Assembly (NCBI RefSeq): GCF_000090795.2
Contig: NW_003546268.1
Coordinates: 409,920-439,938 of the forward strand
Direction of reading: 5' to 3'
Length of the DNA: 30,019 nucleotides
Source: Amphimedon queenslandica
Lineage: Eukaryota > Porifera > Demospongiae > Haplosclerida > Niphatidae
The notes beneath the pieces were generated by a model. The model saw nothing but the letters and a program-made list of their open reading frames with translations, ran no database searches and was not told where the DNA came from. This document shows, one piece after another, positions 1 through 11,404 of the stretch; positions within the stretch are counted from its first letter, which is position 1; every line of letters begins with the position of its first letter. The translations under genes and the position numbers were made by a program.

Positions 1-43
1 ATTAGAGTATGAGAATAATAGCCTCATTATTTAAAATACTGAC

Positions 44-480
44 CTTTCAATATTTCCATATACATTTCACTACCAGTATATATATGAATATCTCTCAATC
101 AATTGATGATCAAGATACACTCTACCAGATGACCTTCAATTCTTCTTTAGTAATCTCTTTCTACACAATAAGTCAAATGATAGTCGCATGATAGCCACAT
201 GATGTACTTACTTGTCTAATTCAAGGACACAGTCAATTCTTTGTACTCTTGCTTCTTCAATAATTTGTTTCTTAAATTCTCTCACTGGTGTATTCTTAGC
301 AACAATAGACTCCATCATTAGATTAAAGAGAAGTGAATTAATGTGGGAACAAAATTATATTTATATTATTATAGCAAAATTGCTATTTGCATAACCTCTG
401 TATTGTTAACATGTAATAAAAATAATTTAATTCTGTACTCTCCTACTTGTAATGCCCTATAGCCAGTCTTTCTCATATAT
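44..480 (-). pseudogene. USP47-like C-terminal fragment, copy A (decayed)
   Basis: Read right to left, three pieces align with the last ubiquitin-like region of the deubiquitinase USP47. The first (about 480-411) reads GYRALQVGEYRIK, like the family's GRALKKGEYRVK segment, and ends at a GT donor (complement of 405-410). The second (about 330-212) reads NTPVREFKKQIIEEARVQ and ends at a GTAAGT donor. The third (160-44) contains GRVYLDHQ, the counterpart of the family's PGTVFLDYH, and ends at a GTCAGT donor. The first two pieces are open, but the third has at least three in-frame stops, so this copy is probably dead. The catalytic USP domain is not present. The copy may continue off the left edge. 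Family assignment rests on remembered human USP47 and on the better preserved copy C further right. Confidence 0.6.
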
Positions 481-501
481 GGCAGAATATGGGGACTTCA
501 T

Positions 502-540
502 ATGACAACCCAACTGCTTAGTACCTGCCTACGCGAGTCC
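502..540. repeat. Repeat shared with 4,798-4,845
   Basis: A stretch beginning ATGACAACCCAACTGC and ending GCGAGTCC is found again at 4,798-4,845, where it is about 9 bases longer. In each place it lies upstream, on the minus strand, of a USP47-like fragment, so it may be a flank carried along by the local duplication. It could also be an end of a mobile element. Confidence 0.6.
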
Positions 541-798
541 AATAACAGAGAACATGTAGTGGTGTATTACCATTAGTGTCAGTAACATTCAAGTCATTTC
601 TGGACTGTGATTATAATGACTTTCAGTGGTAACACAAGGAACTGTGGTGTTAAGTAATTAATGTCTGGTCACTGAATGACTACAAATAGCTATTATTTGC
701 AATCAAAGGAAAGTAGCAAACGTAGATAGTTAAGATGATTTTTAGGATTCTTATAATTTTTCTAATAATGTAATGAACAGAACATTATTTGATTTTAG

Positions 799-2065
799 AC
801 GTGACATTGTGTTTGGACAACACGTTAATGATCATGTCCTTGTGATCATAACAACATACCTGAGCTCACTTCCAGTGGCAAAAATCCTCAATAAAGTTCG
901 CTTTACTCATATCCTTCTTGATGAAGCTGCACAGGTTAGAGAACCTGAAGCAATAGCTCCTCTTTCTCTGGGAGACGCTGCTACTAAAGTGATTGTAGCA
1001 GGAGATAGCAAGCAGGTCTAAAATACACATGTAATTATATGAAAATTATTTAATTTTATCAATTTTAGGTTGGACCATCTGTTCTTATTCTGGGTAAAAA
1101 GAGTAAGAAGTATGGTCTGGCTTACTCATTGCTAGAGCGTTTGGAGAAGAAATACCAGGAGTTTGCAGGCAAGCAACAGGATTTTAAGTACCTGAAATAC
1201 TTAGCTACAAATTATCGTTGTTGCCCTGAGATTGTGAAGTTCCTGTCAAGAACAATTTACAAGTACCCAATTGCCTGTGCACCTGAGGCATGTTCAGAAA
1301 AACAGCATCCAGCAATACGTTATCCTCTTGTATTTTATTGGTGTGACTGTAATGGCACTCCAAGTAAGGATCTAAAAGGACTTATGGAGTTTGTAGCTGA
1401 TGCAGTTGTGCGACAGGCACAGCATTATTTTTCTTTATGGTCACGAGAATAGATTCATGTTAAGATGAGTGATGTGTGTATTATATCTCCTTTCAGAACT
1501 CAAGTAAGCTACATGTATCACAATTACTTCATTAATGATTTTCTGTTTCTATAGTTAAATATAATTGAATCTAAGTTAAAAAAGGTTGGTTTGGGTGAAC
1601 TAACACTTTTGCCGTCATATTTAATTCAAGGTATATTTGTTACTGTACCTTTCATATTATGCAATATGTCGTTTAGGTCATGAGTTTCAAGCTGTTGTTT
1701 TGACCACATTTGAGCCACTTGAAAGTGATGGCACAAGTAGTAATCCGACAAAGAGTCTAACAAATCCTCAGATTTTTAACACAGCTGTTAGTCGGTCAAA
1801 ATCTTTTGTTGTTGCTGTAGGTGATCCCTTCTCTCTGCTTAAAGCTGAGATGCAATTTCCAGACCGCTGCTGGAAACACTACTTGAGGATTTGCTTGGAA
1901 AATAATACAATCTTTTTTCCTGAGTCTTACAAACAAAAGCAAAGAGATAATTTAAAGAAAAAACTTAGCACAGAGCTACTTGGAATACCAGTGAAAGCAA
2001 AAAGTGTGGACTATATTACGCATAGTGATCAAATTAGCCCATTTTTACCTAGCAAAACAAACTGA
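799..2065 (+). pseudogene. HELZ2-like RNA helicase, C-terminal half (broken)
   Basis: Superfamily 1 (UPF1-like) helicase fragment in four exons: 799-1015, 1069-1503, 1555-1630 and 1677-2065, joined by GT-AG introns of 46-53 bases. Visible motifs in order are motif II (HILLDEAAQ), motif III (GDSKQVGPS across the first intron), a segment ISPFRTQ before the second intron, motif V (QGHEFQAVVLTT) and motif VI (FNTAVSRSKSFVVAVGDP). The spacing after motif VI and the C-terminal RICLENNT stretch resemble the last helicase domain of HELZ2, an interferon-linked helicase and nuclear co-activator in vertebrates. Exon 2 has an in-frame TAG at 1450-1452, with the correct frame continuing after it. I found no Walker A (GxGKT) exon in the 800 bases upstream, where USP47-like DNA lies instead. 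It is therefore a truncated, stop-bearing copy, unless the stop is a sequencing error and the N-terminus is elsewhere. Confidence 0.8.
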
Positions 2066-2247
2066 TAACATTATAATACTTATTTATATGTGCTTTAGAA
2101 ACATGCAGACATTTTTAGAGATACTTGTACAGTAACTGTTATTGTAAATTTTCCTGTGTTAAATGAACATAATATTTCTCAGTAAAGGAATCAGTATTTA
2201 TAACCTCTCTCAGCAGTATGGCAGCAAGTACCAAGAGCATGAAAATA
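2066..2247. other. Short intergenic stretch
   Basis: AT-rich sequence between the helicase stop and a hairpin; nothing recognisable. Confidence 0.4.
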
Positions 2248-2336
2248 ACATGTACTGCCTGCATAATACACCTGTACTGATTGAGACATAATTTATGAAT
2301 CAATTAGTACAGGTTTATTATGCTTGCAGTGCATGT
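2248..2336. repeat. Hairpin with 37-base arms
   Basis: The left arm 2248-2284 and right arm 2300-2336 are reverse complements with about 4 mismatches, around a 15-base spacer. Both arms begin with ACATG at the outer end. It looks like a small fold-back MITE just 3' of the helicase fragment. Confidence 0.8.
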
Positions 2337-3760
2337 TAGTCTATAATAGTAAGCAGATTCATAGTTTCCCCATGTCATAAGCAGGCATGCGGTGAGGTAA
2401 TTATTATAGTGTCATTATAATAAAAATTGATCCTGTATTGAAATGAATAGACAGAACAGTGATAAGTAACATTGTGGCAGTAGCTAAGGGGACACTATGA
2501 ATCAAAATAATCAGAGTAACCTGATAACAATCAAGAGTACTCTTGAAATATGGTATGCATAACATAAGTTAATATGACACTACAAATAAAACTATAGGTT
2601 TACTTTTTGATTTGTATTTTGTAATCCTCTTTAACCTGTAGGTATGTAGATCTAGAAACTTCAAAATGTAAAATATCAATTAATTCATTAAAATTATTGT
2701 TATTATATATAATCAACAAAAATGACAAGTACAACAAGGGAGAAAAGGGGAAGACACATGAACAAAAGAGAAATAATAAGACAAAAGAAGAAAAAACAAA
2801 ACAAAATAAAAAGACAATGGAGGAGCAGGTTAGACTACACCATCTACTACTGGAAGAAGAGTGATAGATATAATATAAAGCTGTCTGGGCATCAAAGCAA
2901 AGGTGATTTATTATGATTATTTTCCTTAAAATGCTATAATAATAAAAAGCATGTAAGAAAGAAAACACTAGAGGGGATCGAGACAACAAAATAAAATAAA
3001 AATGGTAAGAACAATAAGCTTAATAATAGTAAATAATAAATCAACTAAAAATAAAATAAAGAAACAAAAACAAAAAAATAGTAAAAAATAAATAACTACA
3101 AAAAATGACAAATAAGACATTAAAAAAACATGAAAGAGAAGCAGGGATACAAGACTGAACCATGTATCTACTCATTACCCCTTTAATTGAAACAGCTAAA
3201 TGTATTATTATCAAAATTTTACCGATCAGAAAACAGACAATGAAGGACAAAATTAATAAGACAAAAATGATACATTAACTTGTAAATGAATTCCCCAAGA
3301 AAAGACGAATAAAACTACATATTAAATTAAGTAATAGTAAAAAACCATAGTATGGGGGCAGCTGGAGTGGAGAAAAAGAAAGAATGCTTAATGAAATGAT
3401 GTGTAGTTTTTGGACTGATTGAGGTCTGTTTGAGGGAGCACATTCCACAAACAAGGGAAACATTAAAAAAGGATTGATATGCAATAATGCGGAGGAGAAA
3501 AGAGTATTGCAACTTAGACTTGACTAAAGAGCAAGTATAGAGATTGAATGATTACAAAAAAAAAATTGATTGAACATGTAAAATAGGAGGATGAATTTTT
3601 AAGCAAAGAGAGAAAACTATAAACTCCAGCCTATACATCGAAGGCAATAGTTCTAAAGAGATCAATTAGAAATATAGTCAGATAAATAATCATTTTACTG
3701 ATGGATTTAGTAATTTGACCCAACCATAATACATGTACATGTACAAAAAATTAATACAAA
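2337..3760. other. Non-coding, with purine-rich low-complexity tracts
   Basis: No gene recognised. From about 2,715 to 3,130, and again about 3,340-3,560, the plus strand is strongly A/G-rich with runs such as AAAACAAAACAAAATAAAA. Open frames seen here on the minus strand are runs of Phe, Ser and Leu produced by the base bias and are not supported as genes. Confidence 0.5.
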
Positions 3761-3770
3761 ATTAACTGAC

Positions 3771-4140
3771 CTTCCAGTGTTTCCACATACATTTCACTGC
3801 TAGTTTTCAAAATCATTTGACGATCAAGATATATACTCTATGAGGGTACACATACTCCATTATTGTATTTTAATCTCATTCTACAGAATGAGTCACATCA
3901 CAATCACATAATAGTCAATTAGTAACAAGATGTATGTACTTTTGCTTCTTTAATAATAATTTATTTTTAAATTCTTGCATTGCTTCATGATGCCTTCATC
4001 ATTATGAAGCTAAATCAAGTTATTCAAGTATATATTAACTTACGATGTTCATACATCTGTAGATTTATTGTTAATTTGTAATTATTATGAATTCATACCG
4101 TACTCTCCTTGTTGTGCTGCAAGCTCTAATAATAGTCTTA
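3771..4140 (-). pseudogene. USP47-like C-terminal fragment, copy B (decayed)
   Basis: A second copy of the exons seen in copy A. The last piece (3880-3771) follows an acceptor CTGTAG, contains YLDRQ and ends EMYVETLEG at a GTCAGT donor, matching PGTVYFDHQ..YVEPLNG in copy C, but has an in-frame TAG. The middle piece (about 4,010-3,936) shows EFKNKLLLKKQK in place of EFKKQIIEEAK, with a frameshift before it. The first piece (about 4,140-4,080) shows AAQQGEY, like ALKKGEY. This is the most decayed of the three copies. Confidence 0.5.
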
Positions 4141-4141
4141 T

Positions 4142-4970
4142 TATCAACTGGAGATAGACAAAGGTAATGATAATTGATAAAATTAATGTACAGTGGAAAG
4201 GAGAAGTGAATCAAGCAGCTAATATGCATTTTTGGAATGATTGAAATTACCTTTTGTATATGTAGCAGCTAGCTAACAAAAATTTATCAAAACTTCTAAG
4301 TAGCCAGCTAAATAGTCTAGCTATGAAATAAGATTTGAGCACCGGATTACAAACTCGAATTATATCTAAAAGAAACAAGTATATAGATCTAAATATATAA
4401 TACTCCCAAAAAACATTACCATTTGAGATACAATCACCAGCAATGAAAGGGAGATTTCTAGTAAGTAATAGATCTATCCACACCTGTGCAGCTATGTATG
4501 CACATAATTAGCCTTATAGAATTATACAAACAAGATGACTGCCTTATAGAGGATTCTGCTAGATAAGATATTACAGTGGGTTTGTCATGAATTTCTCGTC
4601 AGAGTAAGAAAATGACATTATCAGTTCATTATGCAGATCATAAATATCTATGATCTACGTAAATATCTATAATTCAATTATAGGAACCAGGTCGTTAATA
4701 AATCACCATTTTCTCAAAGCTTTAAAAGAATTATAACTCAGGAGAGCTCAGTAAAAAAGATATTGACTAGGTATTAACAGGAATTTTCGTGACAGAATGA
4801 CAACCCAACTGCATAGTACCTGCCTACACAAGCGTGGCGAGTCCAAAAATTGTATATCATATTATTTCACACAATATTGATATAAGCATTATGTACAATA
4901 TTGCAATAAGAACATTTCAATGACTTGTCTCATAATATAAAATGCATGCACATGTAGGTCAATTTAATTA
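4142..4970. other. Spacer between USP47-like copies
   Basis: AT-rich with no gene recognised. It contains the repeat at 4,798-4,845 shared with 502-540. A 78-codon open frame on the minus strand here has no recognisable features and was not accepted. Confidence 0.4.
4798..4845. repeat. Second copy of the 502-540 repeat
   Basis: Begins ATGACAACCCAACTGC and ends GGCGAGTCC, nearly identical to 502-540 apart from an extra 9 or so bases near the right end. Confidence 0.6.
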
Positions 4971-4974
4971 ATTT

Positions 4975-7900
4975 TCAACATTATAAAAAACTTTTTAATA
5001 AGATGCTTAGGATCATCATCATTATCCAGAATAATTTCTTCTATTGGATCAACTGAACATTGCGATGGATGCTATCTTATAACATACACCTGCTCTTGTG
5101 TTTCATACTCCATCTTCTCTGGTTCATAACATGAGAATAATCTAGATCAGCAAAATGCATGAGCAAAAATACTAACCATTCAGTGGTTCAACATATATTT
5201 GACTAGCATAAAAATTTTGATGATCAAAATATACTGTACCAGGGGAAACTCCACTCTTAACATGTAGTCTCATTCTACAGGATAAATGACATAATACAGT
5301 CAAATGATGTACACGTACTTTTCTAATTCAAGGACACAGTCAATTCCTTGCACTTTTGCTTCTTCAATAATTTGTTTCTTAAATTCTCCCACTTGTGTAT
5401 TTGTAACAATCAAATCCATCACATAGCTACAAAACTAAAAAATGGAATAAATTCATTATGATACTAATTTATTGTTACTTCTGTATTGTTAACTTGTAAT
5501 AAATAAATTTAATTTTATGCCCTACTCTTCCTGCTGCTCTACCCATGTCTTACTATCAACCAGGAGATAACAGAGTAATAGAGAGATCAATTAAAACAAG
5601 AGAGAAAGTGTGAGGAGTATTGTTATGCTGAATTACCTCAGATCCTGAATTAATGCTCCTTATTGTCTCATCTAGTCCCTTCATTTCTTCTTCTTTATTT
5701 TAAACACTCTAAAACCATGCAGTAGGTGATACACCAATTAGTGCAACTAGCTCCTGCTTTAGTTGAGCTAAGGTTATACTCCTGTCAACTAGTACCTGAA
5801 CCTCTGTATTGAATAATACATGCATAATGTTTAATTTTCTGATTATAATGTGTAAAAAGTAAGCCAAAGCCAAGCACCTACCAGTTTAGTCAGGGGTTCC
5901 TTAGTGCCTACACCCCACATAATGCACTAGCTGCAGCACTGCGCTTGTCTAAACTGACCACAGTGCATCCACACACATCAGACAAATGCATGACTCTATA
6001 CTCTACAATAATAACACCACCTTATGCTATAAGGTACATGTACATGTATATATGCACTTAACCTTAGGTTTAATATTCATCATCACCAAGTGTTATACAT
6101 GCATTGAAATATAAATTAATTAATTTACTCTTTTCATTTCCTTTATATTCTTCATTTACTGATATAATTTTCATTATTTCTCCTCCTTCATGTTCATTAG
6201 TTGTAGTACATGTAGGTGTAGCTTTAGGCCCAGGAGAGGTATTGTAATGTTCAGTAGTATTGAGTTGAAATGAAACTCAACATATTCGTACATCAAGCTA
6301 TCTTTGTATTTTTTTGATAATCTTCAGGATCTGATGATACATAGAACTGTATGCATGGAAAGAGCTAAAGAAGTACAACACAATTAAAATAATCATGATT
6401 AGCTGTATACACTACTGGCAGCCAGTGGCAGGGAATTAATTAGGAGAATGACAGTTTTGTGAATATTTCCAGCATACATGAACTGCATAGGCAGTGATAG
6501 GTATGGCCTCATACAAAATGGCTTTAATTTTCTGTTAATGGGTTTCAAGTTGTTTTCTTTGTGTTTTTCTCAAAGAAAATACTGACAGCAAATGCAGTGT
6601 TACTAATAAAAGTAAGTTTCATTTTAGGTTGTGGAGAATTTCAGGGTGGGGGGGGGTGGGCTTAGCCCCTTTTGTTCTAAGACTGAGGGGGGGGGCTCAG
6701 GCCCCTTCACCGCCCCTTTTCCCACTGCCTATTTTACAGCTCAGTCAGTGCTTCTTACAGAATCCCAATGGCCAATACTTTAATACAGTATTAAAGATAC
6801 TTTATTATTGGTAATTTTCGTGGGGTATTAATTTTTGTTAATTTTGCGGAGCATTTTTATCAAAGGAGTTTTAACCTCTACCACCTACACATACACATAA
6901 AAACTAATTAACAAGCCATTCAGAGGCTAAGCTCTAACTACCATTTCCAAGCCAATGGAGGAGCTAGAGTCTTTGTTTGTTACTCCATATTCCACTATAA
7001 GTCATGTATCAGAAACTAGTGCTGTAGGTCAAAGTGAAAAGAAGCTTACTAACTGCCAGACACGAATATACCCATAAATATTAGCTTCTAAGGAAATTTT
7101 GGAAAAAACACAAAATATTGTACCATTGAAAATCAACAGCTATACGGTAGTACTTGCATGTTTACATGCATGTACTTGCAAATGAGCTAACTCTAAATGT
7201 TTCTCCTATATGTACATTCCCCAAAGTACTTTTTACATCACTAATATCACTGAAAGAAGTATGACACTGCCAGAAACCATCCTTCTTAATTACTAATCTC
7301 ATACACGACAAATTGATATTAAATAACTAAAAAAATTGACCACATCAATGGAGGGATGAATATAAATGACATTATAGATGTAGTATAGTACATGGGTGTT
7401 TCAAAGGCACTGCCTGATAGGCTACTTAATTGGCTTCATATAATCACTAGCAAATAATGATCAGAAGCTCCTTGTGATGAAGAAACAAAATAAAACGCTC
7501 TACCAGTTGTAAAATAGGCTTATAATAGTCCTTTACCATATGATTGTCAGCTTATTGCAAATTTTCCATAACTATTGGATACTGCATCAATCATCGTGCA
7601 GACTGCCATGTGAAGAAAATCATCCTAATGAGCACAGCATGGTTTTAAAATGTCTCTTTGTCTCGTCGAAACATAAACAGTGCATCAAACTTTTCAAAAA
7701 CTTTTCTATGAGTGCAAAACCTTCGAGGTAAATGTACATGCACTTGTACTCCTGCACAATCTATAGAGTGATGCATGCAACTGATGCAAATGTGGAATCT
7801 CAACAGCAACTAATATTACTTAGTGCTTTGTGCTGTATTGCTGTCGGAAGTCCAATCCTTACGCCATAACTGTGTGTTACATTAATATAAAATATATCCT

Positions 7901-8475
7901 TCCTCTTACTTCTTCCATGTATTGCTTTGCTTCTCCAACAGTCCAATTCTTTTCACTTCTCAATGGTTTAGCTGGTGATATTTCACCAGTTGACAGATCA
8001 ACCACTGATATCATTAAATTAATACCTACATGTACATCATCAAACACGCATACACGTAATTAGATATGCACATATTGACATTGTTAAAAACCAAATTAAC
8101 CTCGATCATTGTATTTTTTGAATACTTTATCTTCCTTGCTAGTTTCTAAGAATAATCCAAAATGATAACACCATTTAGCCCCACCAACAATCTGTCCCAT
8201 AGTATGATACTTCAATTAAGGAAGATAATTACAACAACATGCATGCAAATAAATGAAACTTACTTCACTAAGATCAAAGGACTATTCCATTACTTTATCA
8301 AAATAATCATATTTAACTAAACGACATCTCTCAATAGGAATGTGAGGAGCTAATTTTCATTAACTGAAAAAAATGAGGAGAATGGTAGTAGAATAAAAAA
8401 TAAACCTCATAAGCTTTATCAAGTACAATGGGTAATAAATTGTCTTTTTGTACAATGAAGATTGAAGACAATAGT
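4975..8475 (-). pseudogene. USP47-like gene, ubiquitin-like C-terminal half (copy C)
   Basis: Exons in transcription order: 8475-8406 (KDNLLPIVLDKAYE), about 8363-8264 (IPIERCRLVKYDYF, like the family's CCRLVKYDEF), 8209-8101 (QIVGGAKW..GLFLETSKEDKVFKKY, like LLGGVKS..DLLLETRKPDQVFQSY), 8025-7910 (ISVVDLSTGE..WTVGEAKQYMEE), perhaps about 7,880-7,800 (IGLPTAIQHKAL), about 6,245-6,127 (an acidic linker), 5813-5637 (VQVLVDRSITLAQLKQEL), 5552-5494 (GRAAGRVGHKIKF), 5426-5329 (VGEFKKQIIEEAK), 5274-5177 (GVSPGTVYFDHQ) and 5141 to about 4,975 (SVDPIEEIILD). Order and splice phases follow human USP47, a cytoplasmic deubiquitinase linked to DNA repair and signalling. Exon 8363-8264 has one stop, exon 5813-5637 has two, exon 5552-5494 a frameshift and the last exon a TAG. 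The catalytic USP domain is absent. It is best read as a recently decayed gene or gene part. Confidence 0.7.
6640..6725. repeat. G-rich patch inside a USP47-like intron
   Basis: Two runs of nine to ten Gs with GGGCTTAGCCCC and GGGCTCAGGCCCC near them stand out from the AT-rich surroundings. This resembles the ends of short interspersed elements in invertebrates, but I could not define both ends. The open frame crossing it is not supported. Confidence 0.35.
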
Positions 8476-8899
8476 CTATTATTGACAGGATGATTACAAT
8501 TATAATTTATTTAACCTATAAAATAAAGGAAAGTAGATACCTGTCTGTTTCACACTTACATTAAACATTTTTTTTCAATTATTGGTAATTTTCTCTGTCT
8601 TTTACTCTCAAGCTCAATCAAATCTATTCAAAGTTCAACAATCAAATGAAACACATCATCAATAAACCCTTAACAATCTTTACTTTGCATTCTCTTTCAG
8701 TAATTAGTTGCATATTCATAAATGTTATTTTTTCTTGCAATGTCTCTATTATTATTTTTATTATCTATGGCTGATAATCTGGACTTGTCATTTGAAATTT
8801 TCAACCATCAATTTCAAGAGTTATTCCTAATTAATTAATTAAAGGCAGCTGTAATTAATCATATAAGTAATAGTATAATTAGTAAAACTATACTCTAAC

Positions 8900-10029
8900 C
8901 TGAACCAGTATTACTGGAAAGTATTCTCAAATAATCAACCTTCATTTTTGATGATTTGTCTGACAGTGCTTTATTGACCTCTTTTATCTCATAAAGTGGT
9001 TCTTCTAATAGTACATGTTTCAATCAGCTACTTCCCAATTAGAAGGCACAAAAATTAAAAATTCTGGAAATATAATGATGCATACAGCTACATGTACATG
9101 TAAATGATTCATCATAAATGAGCTACATATACTTCTTATTGTCATGAATTTTGCAGCTCATGACATAGTAGATGCATGTACCTTCTCTTTGCTACTGATA
9201 GCATCTCTTAGTTTATATTCAGCTTCTTTAAGTATAATAATAAGAAACAACCTGTACATAATAATTAAATAGACATTACCATATATAGCAGGTATTTTTA
9301 TGGTATTTTATCTATGGGTTTTCTTTGGGAAGTACCACAAACACAAAATCATTAAAGTGCTTCACTCGCAATCAAAAAAAAACTATGAATTGTCCCACAA
9401 GGAGCAAAGTCTACACCATAAAATACATGTACATGTACATGAATTTAGGCCCACAAAAATAACTCATTTTAAATCATAAAAACAAATGCAGATACAATTA
9501 ATTAAAGGAATTTACGATTCACTAACTGACCTCTGTATGCTAAAGCAATTCTTGATTATTTTCCTTTTGTTTCTAGAAACAAAACAAGAATACATAAAAC
9601 AATATTCATTGTTCATAATAAGTACGTTTTGTCTAACATTTTGTGTCATCATTACCAAAAGTCATTTTCTTTAATGCTTGTATCATTAGTATAATTATGA
9701 ATATTCTCTATCATCCTCAATACAGTAAACCCCACATCAGAAATGGAAAGGAGCAGGTGACTGATATTGAAGTTGACTACCCTATATACTTAATGATCAG
9801 TAGTTTACCTGACACTTCTGACAGAATGTCCTTTATTTCTTCAAGCACATGTTCCTCTGGCTTCCAGTCAAAAATAAAAGTCGCTGTTTCACATTGAAAA
9901 TGAGAAACAGAGTCAAATATTTTTTCAAGACAAAGACTAACTGAGATTGATTTATAGAATTCCTTTAACTCAGCTCTACATGCCTCAATGTGTTCCTTTG
10001 CTTCAGTGATCTCCATTTCTTCCACTACA
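8900..10029 (-). pseudogene. Unassigned exons upstream of the USP47-like block
   Basis: Three stretches with coding character and proper splice signals. Exon 10029-9809 follows an acceptor TTTGTAG and ends at GTAAAC. It is open throughout, about 73 codons, helical and acidic, with VVEEMEITEAKEHIEA near the start and KPEEHVLEEIKDILSE near the end. Exon about 9230-9182 reads AEYKLRDAISSKEK and ends at GTACAT. Exon 9004-8900 (105 bases, phase-consistent) reads EEPLYEIKEVNKALSDK and SKMKVDYLRILSS, which could be another ubiquitin-like repeat. I recognise no family for the first. They may link the Death-domain exons to the USP47-like exons or belong to a separate gene. Confidence 0.45.
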
Positions 10030-10713
10030 CTACAAAGTAGTTCAATATTAGTTATATTAAACATTAATTTTTAAAATGAAGAAGGATGCTAGGAATATCT
10101 GAGCATTTTTCTACTTTTTTACTAAGTGTAGTGCTATAACAAGAGAGGAATTCTTTGATAATAGACATCTAATTTCCTCTTTAATAAACTGCAAACATTT
10201 TACAACATCCTTGTAAGAGGCTCTTATTGAGCTACATGTATACTCCACAAAAACGTTTTGGAACAGGAACTTCAACTCTTATACAATATATTTTTTTCAA
10301 TGATAAGTGGGGATTCATAAAACTAACAATACCTTGAAAACAACAAAATAATAGATGATAAATTAATAGCAACTTCAGTATTAGTACTACATGTATGTGT
10401 ACATGTACCTACAATGCATCACAAAGGTAAAACTATAAACAATTTGTACATACATTGATAACATAAATAACAAAAACAAATCAGATTGTGTAATAGGTGG
10501 TATTTTGACTTCAAAAGTACTTGCTTTATCTATTGATATTAAAGTACACATGTAGTATCATTTATTAATGATTATTACCTTGTGAATTAAGCTACATGTA
10601 CATGTACATCATGATTTTCAATAGCTTAAGTAACAAGAACCACTTCAGGAAAATTCTTACCTAAACACATAATAAATAGTTTTCATTACAGTGTAGTTAG
10701 CTAGGCTATGCAT

Positions 10714-10942
10714 CAGTATACCTTAGAGTGACTTTTAATTGCGGGTACTAAATTTTGCGATTTTAGCATGAGGAGATTTTGCTGGCATTAAAAATTGCAA
10801 TTAAGTAATTATTACTAATAGTTATATGGCATCATGATGTCATTATTAATAATTGTGCGTATTAATAATTGCGATTTTAACCCAAACGCAAAATTCGCAA
10901 TTAATAGTACCTGTATTTAAAAGTAACCTTAAGGTACACTAT
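10714..10942. mobile_element. MITE-like element, about 230 bases
   Basis: The left end (AGTATACCTTAGAGTGACTT) and the complement of the right end (AGTGTACCTTAAGGTTACTT) match with a few changes, and GGTACT and ATTTTGCG are also shared further in. The inside is made of AT-rich repeats with TAATTGCG. There is no coding capacity. A target duplication was not clear. Confidence 0.65.
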
Positions 10943-11108
10943 AATCTTATCACGTCATACATGTAGATCTATATTCAATTATTCATCGATAATAACAACA
11001 AAGCCAATCCCATACACATGTGGGATACAGTAGAACAACCAACACATCGAAGTAATTACTCACTAATATCGTCCAGTAAAGCTTATCCTAATGTACATTA
11101 GTACTTAC

Positions 11109-11372
11109 TGTGCACAATACATAAGCAAACGTATGTAAACTGGTGGGATTAGTTTGAATGGCTTCTTTGACAGCAGTAAATAGAGCCTTACGTTGATTCA
11201 GAATAGAGAGAATAACTGATACCACTCTACTAACTGCTTCTTGTGTTAAAATACACTCAGCAAAAAGTAACCAAGCAATACTAACAGAATCACAAAGAGG
11301 TTGCGACAGAACAGTATGATGATTATTAAGAAGAACATGATGTTATTTTATGACTAAAAATACAATGATTTA
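11109..11372 (-). pseudogene. CARD-like helical domain exon
   Basis: Read leftwards, an open stretch of about 75 codons ends at a GTAAGT donor (complement of 11103-11108). It contains LSQPLCDSVSIAWLLFAE, then a variable middle and KEAIQTNPTSLHTFAYVL. This pattern of short amphipathic helices (L..P..D...IA..L...., ending in a leucine-rich helix before FA..L) resembles caspase-recruitment-type death-fold domains of sponge proteins. The nearest upstream acceptor (TTTTTAG near 11,363) would include an in-frame TAA, so its start is uncertain. It follows the Death-domain exon at 11405 by a short intron and is likely part of the same gene. The assignment is by pattern only. Confidence 0.45.
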
Positions 11373-11404
11373 ATAGTTACAAAACATAGTTATGGTTGAC
11401 TCAC

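Noticed and set aside
2600-3484. Several minus-strand open frames rich in Phe, Ser and Leu
   Set aside because: They are complements of A/G-rich low-complexity DNA and show no motif or splice structure.
4247-4483. 78-codon minus-strand open frame
   Set aside because: AT-rich with no motif, no neighbouring exons and no match to the USP47-like copies beside it.
6629-6814. 61-codon open frame across a G-run patch
   Set aside because: Its product is dominated by Gly, Pro and Leu from homopolymers, typical of repeat-derived frames.
9643-9897. 84-codon plus-strand open frame
   Set aside because: It is antisense to the helical exon at 10029-9809, which has both splice sites and coding-like composition.
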